A DNA stretch of 31,470 nt from Cladosporium sp. IMV 00045 (Eukaryota > Ascomycota > Dothideomycetes > Cladosporiales > Cladosporiaceae): assembly GCA_001931905.2 (NCBI GenBank), contig MSJI02000469.1, positions 1-31,470 on the forward strand, written 5' to 3'. Below the pieces are notes generated by a model. That model did not search any database. It was not told where the DNA came from and worked only from the letters and a program-made list of their open reading frames with translations. Position 1 is the stretch's first letter; each line of letters opens with the position of its first letter. A program made the position numbers and the translations under genes. This document shows positions 19,037-29,204 of the stretch, one piece after another.

Positions 19037-21174
19037 ATGGCCGACTCATCAACACCCCTCAGCCCCTCCGAATCCGCCGCCCTCTTCGACATCCTCACCC
19101 ACCACGAAACCTACCGCGAGATCTCCGACTTCAAGCAACCGGGCGCCATCCACCGCTACGGCCCACCCTTCCAGGACAGCAAAGACGGCAGCAAATCCGA
19201 CTCTCCCGTACTGCAAACGCTCCTCTCGAAATTCATCCTCCCCCTCCCCGGCCTGCGCGATGTCAGCGCCGATTTCTGGAAAGTCCGCGTCGCCGACATC
19301 ATCAACGAACTCTCCACGGCGGAGCTGAGCGAGAGTTTCGACAAGGGGATTTTGGGGATCAGGAAAACGCTTGCTACGGCTATTAGTGCGTTGATCGAGT
19401 ACCCTGCGCGAGGATGCTTGGGCGGCTTGCCGAAGGAGGAGAAGAAGAAGCAGGAGTCGAGGAAATATGATGTCAAGAACCCGGACGACGTGCTGCGCGC
19501 GTGGCAGGATTGCTTGCAGGCTATTGTTTATGGGGATTTGATTGATGAGTTGTTCAGCAAGGCGGCGGAGACGGATGATTTGACCAAGCATGATACGTTG
19601 GTGCAGGGGATGCATGAGTTTGTTGTTGTGAAGTAGGTAAGGCCGAGGCTGCCTTTTTATTTCCTTTTTGCTGTTGTAATGTCGGGTTGGGTTTGATTGC
19701 TGACTGATATTGTGGTTTTCTAGTATTGCTTCCATCATGCATTATACTCTGGTGCTGTCGCCTGAGGGGCCGACGATTTTGCGCATGATCGCGAACGTTC
19801 ATGGCATGCTGCCTTACAGTGTTGTGAGGCAGACGCTTAAGGTGGGCAATGTTGCTACTATGATCAGTGGTGTTATGAGGATCATTCTGGCCAAGGTTAG
19901 CGTTAGTGCTGTTACCAACTGGATTGGTCTTTCCTCTGGGGCAGACGAGGGCATGAATTTGTTGCAACAGTGAGTGCGAATGTTGTTCTCATGGAAGAGA
20001 TCTCAAAGACTGACATGGAAACAGAATCATCTCGCAAGTCCTCGGCTGGGAAAAGCGCGAGATCAAGGCCCGCATCGCCAAAATCGAAAAAGACAAAGAC
20101 GCACCCCCCAAACCCGTCCTAAACGAAATCAACACCTGGGTGCGCGAACGCTCCCGCGAAGAGCACGAAGAATGCCGGCGCCAGAGCAAAGAGCAATCCC
20201 GCTCCATCATAACCGTCATCCTCTCCCTCTCCTCGCAATCCACCGAACTGCCCGAAAAACAACACGCCACCGCCCTCGAATACCTAGCCCTCACCCTCGC
20301 CGTGCGAGACCGGCAAGAAATCGTCCGCGTCCTCTGCCGCAGCAACCCCGACCACCTCACGGCCGCCATCCGCGACGGCGTCGACGCCTACACTCCCATG
20401 ATCCGCGACGTGCACCAAGCCGTCAATCTGAGCGACACGCTGTGGGATTTCGAGCGCTTCGTCACCGACATGTTGAAAATCGCCAAACCGGACGAAAGCG
20501 GCGGGAACAAGAACGGCGCCGACAGCCCAAAAGTCCCCTCAGTAGAAGACTTCGTCGACCTCCTCCACCGGCACCAAACCTCCTCGCACAAATTCCTCCA
20601 CCAAGTCGCCAAGAACAGCAAACCCCTCATGGAAACTTGGAGATCGTACGTCCACACCGCCGCCTCGCAATTCAACTCCGACAAGAAACCTCCCGCCTCC
20701 TCCTCCGTCATCCCCGACAGCGTGGCCAGCAGCGGCAGCGGCAGCGCGGAAGAAAAGATTCAAAGTGCCTTCACCGCCCTCTCCGAATCAGACCAAACCG
20801 CCGTGCGCAGCGAACTGCACGCCTACACCTCCTACCTCACAGCCCTGCACGCCGCGTCCGCGGAGCGCGTCAGCGCAGTCATCAAGCGCACGCACTCGAC
20901 GCCCTACGGGCCCGGCGCGTACCTGGCGAGGTGGCAGGGTCTCATGGACGCGACGCCCGTGACGCCCGGCACGGCGAAGGGGCCGGTGCGGTATGGAGGG
21001 AGCAGGAGTGTGAAAGAGGCGGGGCGGAGGGATGCGGATGGAAAGGAGGCGGGTTTTGTCGGGGAAGAGGAGGCGGAGAGGGTGGTGGATGAGAAGACGC
21101 CGGAGATGCCCGGCGTGGAGAGGACGGTGGGGTTGCTTGGGGGGAAGTTTCGGGAGGTGTTGGGGGGGAGGTAA
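19037..21174 (+). CDS. LEC1-like protein (PX-associated PXB plus DUF3818) without a PX domain
   Basis: Three exons, 19037-19632, 19724-19969 and 20025-21174, are joined across introns of 91 and 55 nt. The joins give ...HEFVVVN-IASIMHYTL and ...MNLLQQ-IISQVLGWEKRE; the product is 663 aa. Residues about 8-195 (LSPSESAALFDILTHHETYREI, FWKVRVADIINEL, IEYPARG) resemble the PX-associated PXB domain. The part from about 200 to 470 (HYTLVLSPEGPTILRMIANVHGM, LPYSVVRQTLKVGN) resembles DUF3818, the C-terminal region of yeast Lec1/Ypr097w, which is linked to lipid droplets and sterol distribution. Yeast Lec1 has a PX domain between these parts and exceeds 1000 aa; here they are directly adjacent. The last about 150 residues are Ser/Gly/Glu-rich and probably disordered. 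The assignment is by recalled family pattern and is good but not certain; the role is inferred as lipid-related at membranes. Confidence 0.75.
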
Positions 21175-21417
21175 GAGGTGGGATCAAGTGAGGTACAGAT
21201 GAAGAGTCATGCAGCATTACAGTATTGTTCATTATCATCATCGGCGATTTTGAGAATTGAGAGATAGAACGTGTAAAGAATATGCCAAAACAAAGAGTTG
21301 AGAATGGACATTCTGCCTAGGATCTTGATGCCTTTTTTTTCCCCATTGCGTTTACGTGATGTCTTCGACGCAAAGGTGCACGACCCCGTGAGTGCTTAGA
21401 CGTAGGAAGAAGGAAAA

Positions 21418-21462
21418 CTCACGTTCCCTTCCGTGAAAAGGAGCCAGAGGAAAGAACGTGAG
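21418..21462. repeat. Imperfect inverted repeat (CTCACGTTC ... GAACGTGAG)
   Basis: A left arm at 21418-21432 and a right arm at 21449-21462 share a perfect 9-bp inverted core, CTCACGTTC/GAACGTGAG, and continue imperfectly toward a 16-nt loop. It lies between two convergent genes, so it could affect 3' end formation, or the ACGT cores could be bZIP/bHLH-like sites. Neither is shown. Confidence 0.6.
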
Positions 21463-21794
21463 CAGCCCCTACGTCAACAGTAAACTTCCTCAGCCGTCTC
21501 GGGCACGATCGTCAAGATATATATGTATGCACAGGCAGAAAAAACAGGGAAAGAGCTAGGGGCACGGTTCGAGCCAGAACCGCCCTCGACTTCTCTTCTG
21601 TTCTTGCAACAAGGGAGATAAAACGGAAAGCAAAGGTTGAGCAAGACGGGGACCCAACATCTTTGAAGAAGCCGTCCGTCGGCCCATTACCTGTACTCCA
21701 ACTTCGCAAAGTCTTTGTGTCGTCTACGCGGTGGTCTTGATGGTGCGCTCGGTGGGTGTGTTTGTTTTGCATGCTAGGGAAAAGTGGAAGAAAA

Positions 21795-21816
21795 GGAAGG
21801 AAGGAAGCAAGGAAGG
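21795..21816. repeat. GGAA simple repeat
   Basis: GGAAGGAAGGAAGCAAGGAAGG is a short tetranucleotide repeat with one mismatch in the convergent spacer. TGTTGATGT-like repeats follow around 21924-21945. Confidence 0.75.
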
Positions 21817-22164
21817 TAAAATTCTTTCTTTCGGTCATTTCAACTCGGCCTGGCCGTACGGTACTTTATTCGCTCTTCCGAATGCAGACATCCTCACTTC
21901 TTGCTTTCTTTCTGCCTCTCAGTGTTGATGTTAATGTTGATGTCCATGTCCAATAACCCTGCTCCCCATAAAAAAAAGTACAAGTAAGAAGTAGAAGTAG
22001 AAACCCGCGCTTCGCATAACAAAAGATAGAATAAAATAAAAGGGACCGACATAAAAAGGTTCAGGACTAAGTTCTCAGTCCAATCCGCGTGCACATTCGG
22101 GGGGTATACATCTCTCGCGTTCTAACTAACTACTGCTTTCTTAAAGTTTCTTTTGGTTGTCATT

Positions 22165-24403
22165 TCAGTCATTCATAAGTTCGCTCTCGTCACCGAACGT
22201 CTCGTCGCCTTCGTCAACGTCGTCGAGCACCGTCGCGCCCAGCATGCCGGTGACTTGCTGCGCGTTGCCGTGGCCTGGCCCAGGCCCGGGGCCGTGGGCG
22301 GGTGGGGGAGGGGGAATGCTTGTCTGGTTCGTGTTGTTGCTGCCCGCCCAGAGAGTGCTGCCGGTGGAGGCTGGGGCGCTTTGGCTGAGGTGCGGTCCGG
22401 CTTGGTGGGGTTGGGTGTTGTTGTTATTGCCCATTTGGGGTGTCCAGTGGTTGTTTTGGTTGTTGTTGTGTTGGTTATGGTGGTGGTCTGCGTGAAACAT
22501 TGCATTTGGATTCGGACCAGGCGCGATAGGCGTCATGCCAGGGGGATGGGTGCCGGTGACGTTGACGTTCCACAAAGGCGTGTTACTGCCGGATTCGGAG
22601 TCGATGTTCTGGTCGTCGACGTCGTCCATGCCTATCTCGCTGCCGTTAGCGAGCGTTGCGGCATTGGAGTCGGCGCCCGAGTGGTAGTTCTTAGCATCGT
22701 TGAGATGGTCGCGAAGGCGGGCGACGCCGTGACCGGAGAACACGCAGAAGACGTCTCGTTGGTGGTCGTTAAATTCCGGAGGAGCGTCGCGGCAGAAACT
22801 CAAGAGGTCTTCGCGGAGGAAAGCTTGGACGCCGGTGAGGGAGAGGTGGGTGAGTTTCGGGCAGTTGTTGAGGAGGACGTGGATGCCCTGGGATGTGTTA
22901 GTGGATGTTGTGTATGCTTTGTAGGACTTCAAGGCTTACCTCGAGTGTGAGATTCGTGCAGTAGCTGAGATGAACACGCTCTAACACACTGACTCCGTTC
23001 ACTCTCTTGTTGTTCTTGACTTCTCCGATGGCAAGGCTGAAGATACTTTGGTTAGAGATACCAGCGCACTTGACAAGACCGATTCTCTTGAGTTTTGGTA
23101 GGTTCGCAAGTTTCATGACACTGTTGTCGGTCAAGTTACTACAACACGCAAGATCGATATAGCGAATGCGGTTGCAAGCCTTGGCCAGCGCTTCGACACT
23201 GGTATCAGTGATGCGAGCGCAGTGGCCGAGATGAATGTAATGCAGGTTTTTGCCGAGCTTGGTAATGGCGAACACAGCCCTGTCGGTAATCTGTCTGCAT
23301 TTTGCGAGGATGAGGTTCCGGAGTCTCGGGCAGGTTTGGATGATCCTCTCCACGCCCTTGTCGCCAAGCTCGCCGCAGTCTGTCAGGTCAAGTATACGCA
23401 GCGCATCGAAAGAGATCGGCATGTCCGGGTCATTTGGAAGGTCTAGGAAGGCTGAATCGTCGAGGCGCGAGCAGTGTGCAAGTCTCATCTCACGCAGTTG
23501 CGGACATGAAGTGAGCAGAGCTGTCACAGCTGGACTCTCCAGATTCTGCAGGCCGTAGAGATCGATTTCCAGAAGATGCGAGCTATGTGCCGCGACGGTC
23601 ATGATAGCCGAGTCGGTCAACTGCGTGCAGTTATTGAATTTGAGCCTCTTCAAGTGCCTGCAGCTCTTAGCAATAGCCATGATCGCAGAATCCTCTAGCT
23701 TGCGACAACCCGTCACGTTCAATCCCTGCAGCCGCAGACAGTTGTCGGCTACCACCATCATCGTTTGATTAGTCACCTGGTCCAAGCCCGTAATGTCCAG
23801 CGCCAGTAAACTCCGGTTGCCTGAAATCAGTGGAAGAAGGCTGACATCCGTGAGCTTCGTGCAGTTGGTGAGAGTCAAACGCTCGATGCGCTTGCAGTCG
23901 GCCAGACCGAACAGGGTCCCGTCGCTGACCGTGTTTGCAAGCGTGGACATGTTGAGGCGCTTGACGAGATCCTGGTATGCGAAGAACTTGTTCGCCTTGC
24001 GTATGGATTGTACGACGCTATGTATGCTCTCCCACTTGCCCATGGCCGGCCTGTGCCAGAGCAAACCCACGCTATTCCTGGCCCATTCCTTCGACACCAG
24101 CATGCACGATTGCAGGTCCTTGGGCGCGCTCAGACGCGAGAAGATGTGGATGAGAAGCTCGGCGGGTAGGCGATGCACGGGCGACACGCGACAGATCTCC
24201 TCGTACTGCCGCCTTAGCGAGTCGTCTTGTGAGAGTTCCGGGGAGGCGTCGATGCCGAGTGAGGATTGCGAGTCGTTCGCCTGCAGCATGAAAGAATCGT
24301 TGTCGTCGTCCGCGCCGCGCTCCGGGGAGGTTGAAGATGATGAGTTGGAAGACATGCTAGCCCTTCTCTGCAGGCGGCGCGGCCGTGCCATGAGAGGCGC
24401 CAT
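22165..24403 (-). CDS. GRR1: GRR1-like F-box/LRR protein of an SCF ubiquitin ligase
   Basis: Exons 24403-22940 and 22887-22165 are joined across a 52-nt phase-0 intron (GTAAGC...CACTAAC...CCCAG) to give ...YCTNLTLE-GIHVLLNNCPKL. The product is 728 aa. Residues 73-118 form the F-box (SPVHRLPAELLIHIFSRL, SCMLVSKEWARNSVGLLWHRP), almost diagnostic for GRR1. About thirteen cysteine-containing leucine-rich repeats follow (for example LTLTNCTKLTDVSLLPL, LNVTGCRKLEDSAIMAIA). After the repeats comes FLREDLLSFCRDAPPEFNDHQRDVFCVFSG, a GRR1-family C-terminal block, then a disordered Asn/His/Pro/Gly-rich tail. The SCF-Grr1 ligase links substrate degradation to glucose signalling and the cell cycle in yeast; grrA in Aspergillus is needed for ascospore formation. 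The N-terminal 60 residues are Ser/Asp-rich. The start at 24403 is the first ATG after a long ATG-free leader. Confidence 0.95.
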
Positions 24404-25311
24404 TATCGCTGTGTACGGTTGGAGCTATCCTCGCGAGCAACTATCGGCGCGAGCGGTAAGGTGTGGTGGCTGAGTGTGCGGCTTTGGGCTGTCCTGTTGG
24501 CGGACGCACCTTGCCGTTGCTGTTGGACGATGTGCTCGGAGGAGTGAATGTAGGCACGCAGGAAGAGGTAGGTAAAGAGTGAAGGTGTTGACGGCGTGCC
24601 TGTCGAGGGAGCGCGGTGGTACTAAAAGAGGCCGACCGTCGCTGTTGGTTGCCTCGTGGTTCGGGTGGGGCTGGGTCAGCGTTCGTGGGCGGCGAGAGAG
24701 TGGTGGATGTATTCGAGCGAAGAGTATGCTAAGGCAAGATTGGACGATGGCAGAGGTAAAGTGTGTATGTAGGCAGTCGAGTGGTTGGTGTAGTGAGAGG
24801 TGTTGAGGTGTAGTCAGTTTGTAGTCAGGCGTTGCGTGGTGGAGGAGTGAGAGCAGTAGTGATGTTGGTGCTTGTACCCTTGAGCCCTTGAGTAGCTAAG
24901 CCGTTGCTGTGAGAGCCCGACGAAGGGAAGAGCCACTGAGAGCGTGAGACTCTCCGCCAGCCCTGTGTGACGCCAGGCCAAACTCAGAGACGCCTCTGCA
25001 TGTAAGCCTCAGGCCTCTGATTCGTCGTCCCTTCACTTCAAGACATGTCGGCGCCCACAACCTCCGACCACCCGTCTGCCCGATTGCATTGTGTTGTATT
25101 TATTTATATCCGCAACAGCCACCGTCTCAAGAATCTGACAATCGTTTGAAGGACTTTGATCGTGACATACAACCCAGTACGGATCTTTGCACGCACTAAG
25201 GGAAATACTGTATTGCATCAGGGACGGCTGTCTTGGTATAGTCCTCCCAGGTATTCTCATGCTCATCAAAGGTCGTAAGGTCTAGACATAACTTCAATCC
25301 CTTCAATGCCC
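24404..25311 (-). promoter_or_regulatory. Promoter and long ATG-free leader of GRR1-like gene
   Basis: No ATG occurs on the minus strand from 24404 to 24998, about 595 nt, and the strand is rich in CA and CT there. This suggests a long, uORF-free 5' UTR. A candidate 5'-UTR intron could run from 24509 (GTGCGT) to 24409 (ACACAG), directly ahead of the start codon, but no clear branch site is seen. The remainder (to 25311) should hold the promoter and the 3' end of the GH5 gene; no ORF is supported. Confidence 0.45.
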
Positions 25312-26901
25312 TCAAATGCCCGCCAACTGATAGAAATCCCTAACACCCTGCCTCATGCCCTGCTCATACTCCCAAACAAACCCGCCGCCCTGCCCACTCT
25401 CCCTTATCCTCTTCAAGACCCACAACTCGAGCATGCCAATCTTATCTCCTCCCTCAAACCCCCTCTGCGAACGCATGCCGAAGAAATGCTGAGCATCGTT
25501 GAACCCGACATCCCACCCCGCTTCGAACCGCCAGTGCTCGTACTGGCCTGGATGATTAGTATCCCACCACTGACAGTGCTGACCATACGTCTCCCCCCGC
25601 TTGTGCAACTGCTGGCTCTTCGCGTTCTGGATGCGCTGCTGAATGTCGTCTTTATGCAGCGTCAGAGAGTGCGGCGGCGTGATGGCGTGCGCGTTGCTCA
25701 TCTGCTTGAACCCCCATTCCCCACCGTCCATCCAGTCCATGCGGTAGGTCCAGAAGAAACTGCCTCCCGCGCGACTCTGGTAGCGTTGCGACTGCGCGTT
25801 GCCGAAACCGCGCACCAAGTCGTCTTTCGACGTGTCGCCGCCTTTCGCCCATGAGTCCTCCGTCAGCACGCAGGAGTACTCGCCCACAATGGCCTGTACC
25901 GCGCCGCGGTCTACAACGCCGCCGTCTTTGCCGTCGAGTTCGCTGAGCTTCCCCCGTGCCTCGTCTGTGATTTGCTGAGGGGTTTTCTGCTTGTCTTCGT
26001 CCGTAAAAGCCCAGTAGAGATGCGTATCAATAACGACCGGATTGAGAACCTGATAGCGCAGACTATTCGGGCTCAAACTCCAATCAATGCAGCGGCCGAA
26101 ATTCCACCCGTCAGACACGTAAATCGGCATCGAAGGATCAATCCTCGAAACCTCCCCGATCACCTGATCGTACCACTCGTACATGTGCGGAGCGTCGTGC
26201 TCGGCCTCATTGACAATCTGCACACCCAGCACGCCCGCCATGGACCGCGCCTGCTGCACAATAAAACACACAGCCTTAGTCCCCAAGTCGCGATTGCCGC
26301 GCGAGTCCCAGAACTCCGTCTTGCCACTGTTCGTGCCGGAGTGTTCCTGCGGGTTGGCCCCGCCGGGCAAGCCGTGGACGTCAATCAGCACTGCGATGCC
26401 GCGCACCGAGCACCTCGCAACGAGTGTCTGAATGTAATACCACGCGTTCTGGTACACGCCGGCGAGTTTCTTGAACGCCGTGCCTTCGCAGAACTGCGGG
26501 CCCAAATCCCAATACCCGATCGGCAGGCGCACGGAAGTGCATTTCGCCACGTCGCGCAGCCAGTCGAGGTCGGAGTCGCTCACGTACTCCTGCCACGCTT
26601 TCTCGAAGCGTTGCCGTGTCGCTTCGACGCCTTCGCGCGCAACCCAGGCTTCCGCTGCGGCTTTCTCGGAGGATCCCTCGCTGCCTTCCGGGAAGCGGCT
26701 GTTGGTCAGCCAGCGCTCGATGGCGAAGACGGACCCGATGTTCGTGCCGTGGTGGTAGCGGTAGCGGTCTACGTCGGCTGGCGTGGGGGGTTGGATGGTG
26801 GATGGCCGGTCGGCTTGGTTGGCTATGGGTTGCTGTTGGTGTTGGGATGGGATGGGCTCGTCTGAGAAGGCGGCTTTGGCTTTGTGGAAGAAACTCTTCA
26901 T
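25312..26901 (-). CDS. GH5-family glucanase-like protein, no secretion signal
   Basis: This is a single-exon gene of 529 aa; the open frame runs upstream to 27102 but has no in-frame ATG before 26901. The fold signatures of GH5 exo-beta-1,3-glucanase-like enzymes are clear: HGTNIGSVFAIERWL (51-65), SVRLPIGYWDLGP (about 133-145), VLIDVHGLPGG (171-181), VQIVNEAEHD with general acid Glu232, IDTHLYWAFT (301-310), IVGEYSCVL with nucleophile Glu341, and SFFWTYRMDW (about 391-400). GH5 enzymes hydrolyse or transglycosylate beta-glucans. The N-terminus is polar (MKSFFHKAKAAFSDEP) without a signal peptide, so the product is probably cytosolic or exported unconventionally. The acid motif reads NEA rather than the more usual NEP. 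A C-terminal extension (about 430-529, with GQHCQWWDTNHPGQYEHWRFEAGW region) is Trp- and His-rich. Both catalytic glutamates are present, so activity is plausible; substrate is inferred. Confidence 0.88.
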   Translation of the reverse strand: MKSFFHKAKAAFSDEPIPSQHQQQPIANQADRPSTIQPPTPADVDRYRYHHGTNIGSVFAIERWLTNSRFPEGSEGSSEKAAAEAWVAREGVEATRQRFEKAWQEYVSDSDLDWLRDVAKCTSVRLPIGYWDLGPQFCEGTAFKKLAGVYQNAWYYIQTLVARCSVRGIAVLIDVHGLPGGANPQEHSGTNSGKTEFWDSRGNRDLGTKAVCFIVQQARSMAGVLGVQIVNEAEHDAPHMYEWYDQVIGEVSRIDPSMPIYVSDGWNFGRCIDWSLSPNSLRYQVLNPVVIDTHLYWAFTDEDKQKTPQQITDEARGKLSELDGKDGGVVDRGAVQAIVGEYSCVLTEDSWAKGGDTSKDDLVRGFGNAQSQRYQSRAGGSFFWTYRMDWMDGGEWGFKQMSNAHAITPPHSLTLHKDDIQQRIQNAKSQQLHKRGETYGQHCQWWDTNHPGQYEHWRFEAGWDVGFNDAQHFFGMRSQRGFEGGDKIGMLELWVLKRIRESGQGGGFVWEYEQGMRQGVRDFYQLAGI

Positions 26902-27626
26902 TTTTGTGATTTTTTTTTTGCTTTTTGGTGTTTTTAAGGGTGTGGTGGTGATACTATTAGGGAATGGGGAAATTTTGATGGTTCTCAGTGGGTTATATAT
27001 ACATGTATATGGTAAGGTATATAAGGTAGGGTTGTGATCAAGACGCAGAACAAGCAACAGGGAAGTGGAGACAGCTGAGGTGGCGGATCTGGCAATCACC
27101 ACCCACCTTAGCCTAGGTGTGGATCACCCCAGCACGCGGCCCAACGCCTCTTATTTCTCTCCAGACATCCAGATCTTGATTCTTATGTCTCTTTTGGGCC
27201 GACTGAGGAGTCTCATGTCACTCGTGGTGTCGTATGATCTCGCATACGCGAGCAACTCACAGTACAAATGTCGAAGTCACAACACAACCTGAATCAGCCA
27301 TGGCCTGATGTGGCGTGCAGCCTGCTGGACATGGATGCATCACGATACCGACTGCAGGTTTCGACAGGTACTGGTTAGGTGCCGCGCGAGGAAACTAACT
27401 GATTAGGAGTATACCGTGTATATGTGGCGCTTCAAGTGTGCGAATGATCACCTAAACATTGCCGATCTGTCTGCCGGTGCCTGATTATCTCCTTCTTTTC
27501 TGCTTGAGTGCTGTATTGTTAGGTACGAGGAACCTCTAAATAGGAGGAGACTGCAGCTATATTATGTGAGCGAAGGGAAAAGTCACAGCTCTGTTTCTTG
27601 TATACGCCACAGAGCATCGATCACGC
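26902..27626. other. Intergenic region: GH5 promoter and transcription-factor 3' end
   Basis: This 725-bp stretch lies between two minus-strand genes. Near the GH5 start it has T-runs (A-runs on the coding strand) and TATA-like repeats. The part from about 27100 to 27626 shows no supported coding or RNA gene. Confidence 0.5.
26993..27010 (-). promoter_or_regulatory. TATA box and 14-bp palindrome upstream of GH5 gene
   Basis: On the minus strand TATATAA ends at 26993, about 92 bp before the GH5 ATG. It overlaps a perfect 14-bp palindrome ATATACATGTATAT (26997-27010). A second TATATA lies at about 27019-27024. This fits a TATA-driven promoter; the palindrome might be a protein site or simply AT-rich sequence. 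Confidence 0.4.
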
Positions 27627-29204
27627 TCAGAACTTGAACTCGCCTCTCTCCGCAACAGCCTCCAAGACAGAATCCCCAAGCGAGCCCGCCACGACCTTCA
27701 ACTTCTTTTGAAGCCACCGCCTCTGCGGCTCTGGTACATTCTCAGTACTCACAGCAACCGCAAGCGGCCAGGCTACTAGACCAGCCAGTTTCGGGGATAT
27801 CTCAAGAGTCCGTAGACCGTCACTACCAGGCGAGGCAGGCTTGTCCATGAAGAACATGACATCGCCGCACAGCTCGCTTGACACCGTGTCCAAGTTTTGG
27901 CGCATCCGGGTTTGTTTCCAAAGGAGGTGTGTGTGGTCGGTCTCGGTTTGCATGCGTGCGGCAATAAATCTGATAAAGATGCTGTTGATGATGAGCCGGA
28001 GGGCGTGTTGGCGGAGCCAGATTGAGGCGTGGCTGTGGGATGTGTACGAGTTGCCCAGCCCTCGAAAGGTCATATCGGTATTTACAGAGACGGATTCTCC
28101 AGGGAGAATAGGGAAGATGACCTTCCACTGCTCGGGGACAGATTCAGCCCACGCGACAAGATCGTCGTCCAACTCCTTGCCGGTGTGGGCGAGATATTCC
28201 AAGTCTGGTGTACTTGTCGGGAGACTGGAAGCTGCTTTTGGAAAGAATGCGAGTGCTCTTGATCGAAATGCCGCAGTCCTGACCATGAGAGAGTCCATTT
28301 GCAATACCACGCCCGACTCTCCGTACCTTGCCCCATCTTGAAGCCATTCAGGCACCGGGTGTCCTCTAAGAATTGAGGCGCGGATCTAAGCATGTCAATC
28401 AAATTGAATAGACGCATTGGAGTTTAAACACACGGGACTCACAATTTGTCTTCTTACTACCTTGTCCAACTCTGTATCTGATCCATCACACCGCTCACGC
28501 CGCACCTTCAAAAGGCCCATGGCACCTTCATAATGACAGAACACATTCGTGAAACGAGACCCAACCGCATCCGTCTGATGCCCATTAGATTCCGAGGTGA
28601 CCACGTTGAATCTAATATGCTCAAAGTAACCCATCAGCATAGTAGTGAGCAACAAATCGTCCATATTCTCGTTTGGCTGCCCAGACACAGCCTGCTGCGT
28701 CCGAACAAGGCATTGGGCATATGATCGGTCGGCTTCCTTGAGCGCTATCGGAACACCGCGAGCTTTTCCAAAGACTGCGCGTGAAAGTGTCGATACTGCC
28801 AGATGGAGACACGACCCCGGTTCTGCTCTCATCCAGTGGTTGATTACGTGGGAGTTCCACTCGTGAGCCGCCTCGTGCAGCTCGTCGGCGTCTGGGATGT
28901 AGGTTTGCGCCCAGTAATGGAAGGCATGATCATCTAACGATATCGACAGTGAAGATGGAAGAGACGACGTCGCCGTGCGTATCACTTCCAGTGCCTCTGC
29001 GGAAGCGTCCTTCGATCCTCTTGGCCTCCTCGGCCGGCCTTGCGCGTAGGCATTCTCAGAAATGAAGTGCAAGCCCGCCTGCTCGTTGGGGTTCCACTGG
29101 CAGATCCGACCGGCTTTTTCGCATCTCCCGCATATCGGGTGTCTGATATCGCATTTGATGCGGCGCTGTACACACGTCCGACAACCTCGGGCCCGGAAGA
29201 CCAT
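27627..29204 (-). CDS. Zn2Cys6 fungal transcription factor
   Basis: Exons 29204-28443 and 28385-27627 are joined across a 57-nt phase-0 intron (GTGAGT...TTGAC...CTTAG) to give ...VVRRQI-IRASILRGHPVPEWLQD. The product is 506 aa. The N-terminus has the zinc binuclear cluster GCRTCVQRRIKCDIRHPICG with cysteines at 8, 11, 18, 25, 28 and 35 (C-x2-C-x6-C-x6-C-x2-C-x6-C), followed by a basic linker (GRPRRPRGSK). The rest is a long, mostly helical region without other domain, like the fungal-specific regulatory domain of C6 activators. It should act in the nucleus as a pathway-specific regulator. It is divergent from the RraA-like gene with 339 bp between start codons, which makes that gene a natural candidate target; this is inference. 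Confidence 0.92.

Larger units (their letters stand above)
21175..22164. other. Convergent intergenic region with inverted repeats
   Basis: About 990 bp lie between the stop codons of the LEC1-like gene (plus) and the GRR1-like gene (minus). Small ORFs (for example a 108-codon minus-strand frame, 21512-21838) have no recognisable domain. An imperfect hairpin (21418-21462), a small hairpin around 21565-21582 and a GGAA repeat are present, together with several ACGT-core motifs between 21350 and 21475. Confidence 0.5.

Noticed and set aside
19974..21092. 372-codon Arg/Pro-rich plus-strand frame over the LEC1-like gene
   Set aside because: It is a shifted frame of the third exon of that gene; composition is that of a GC-rich shadow frame.
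21559..21585. tRNA B-box-like GGTTCGAGCC with a small hairpin
   Set aside because: The stem and loop sizes do not fit a T-arm and no A box or cloverleaf can be drawn around it.
25972..26865. 297-codon plus-strand frame opposite the GH5 gene
   Set aside because: It mirrors the GH5 frame, is rich in Arg, Val and Leu with no family signature, and has no promoter evidence.
26902..27102. In-frame N-terminal extension of the GH5 protein with a hydrophobic stretch
   Set aside because: The open frame begins with GTG and has no ATG before 26901, and it overlaps the TATA-like elements; it is better read as promoter and leader.
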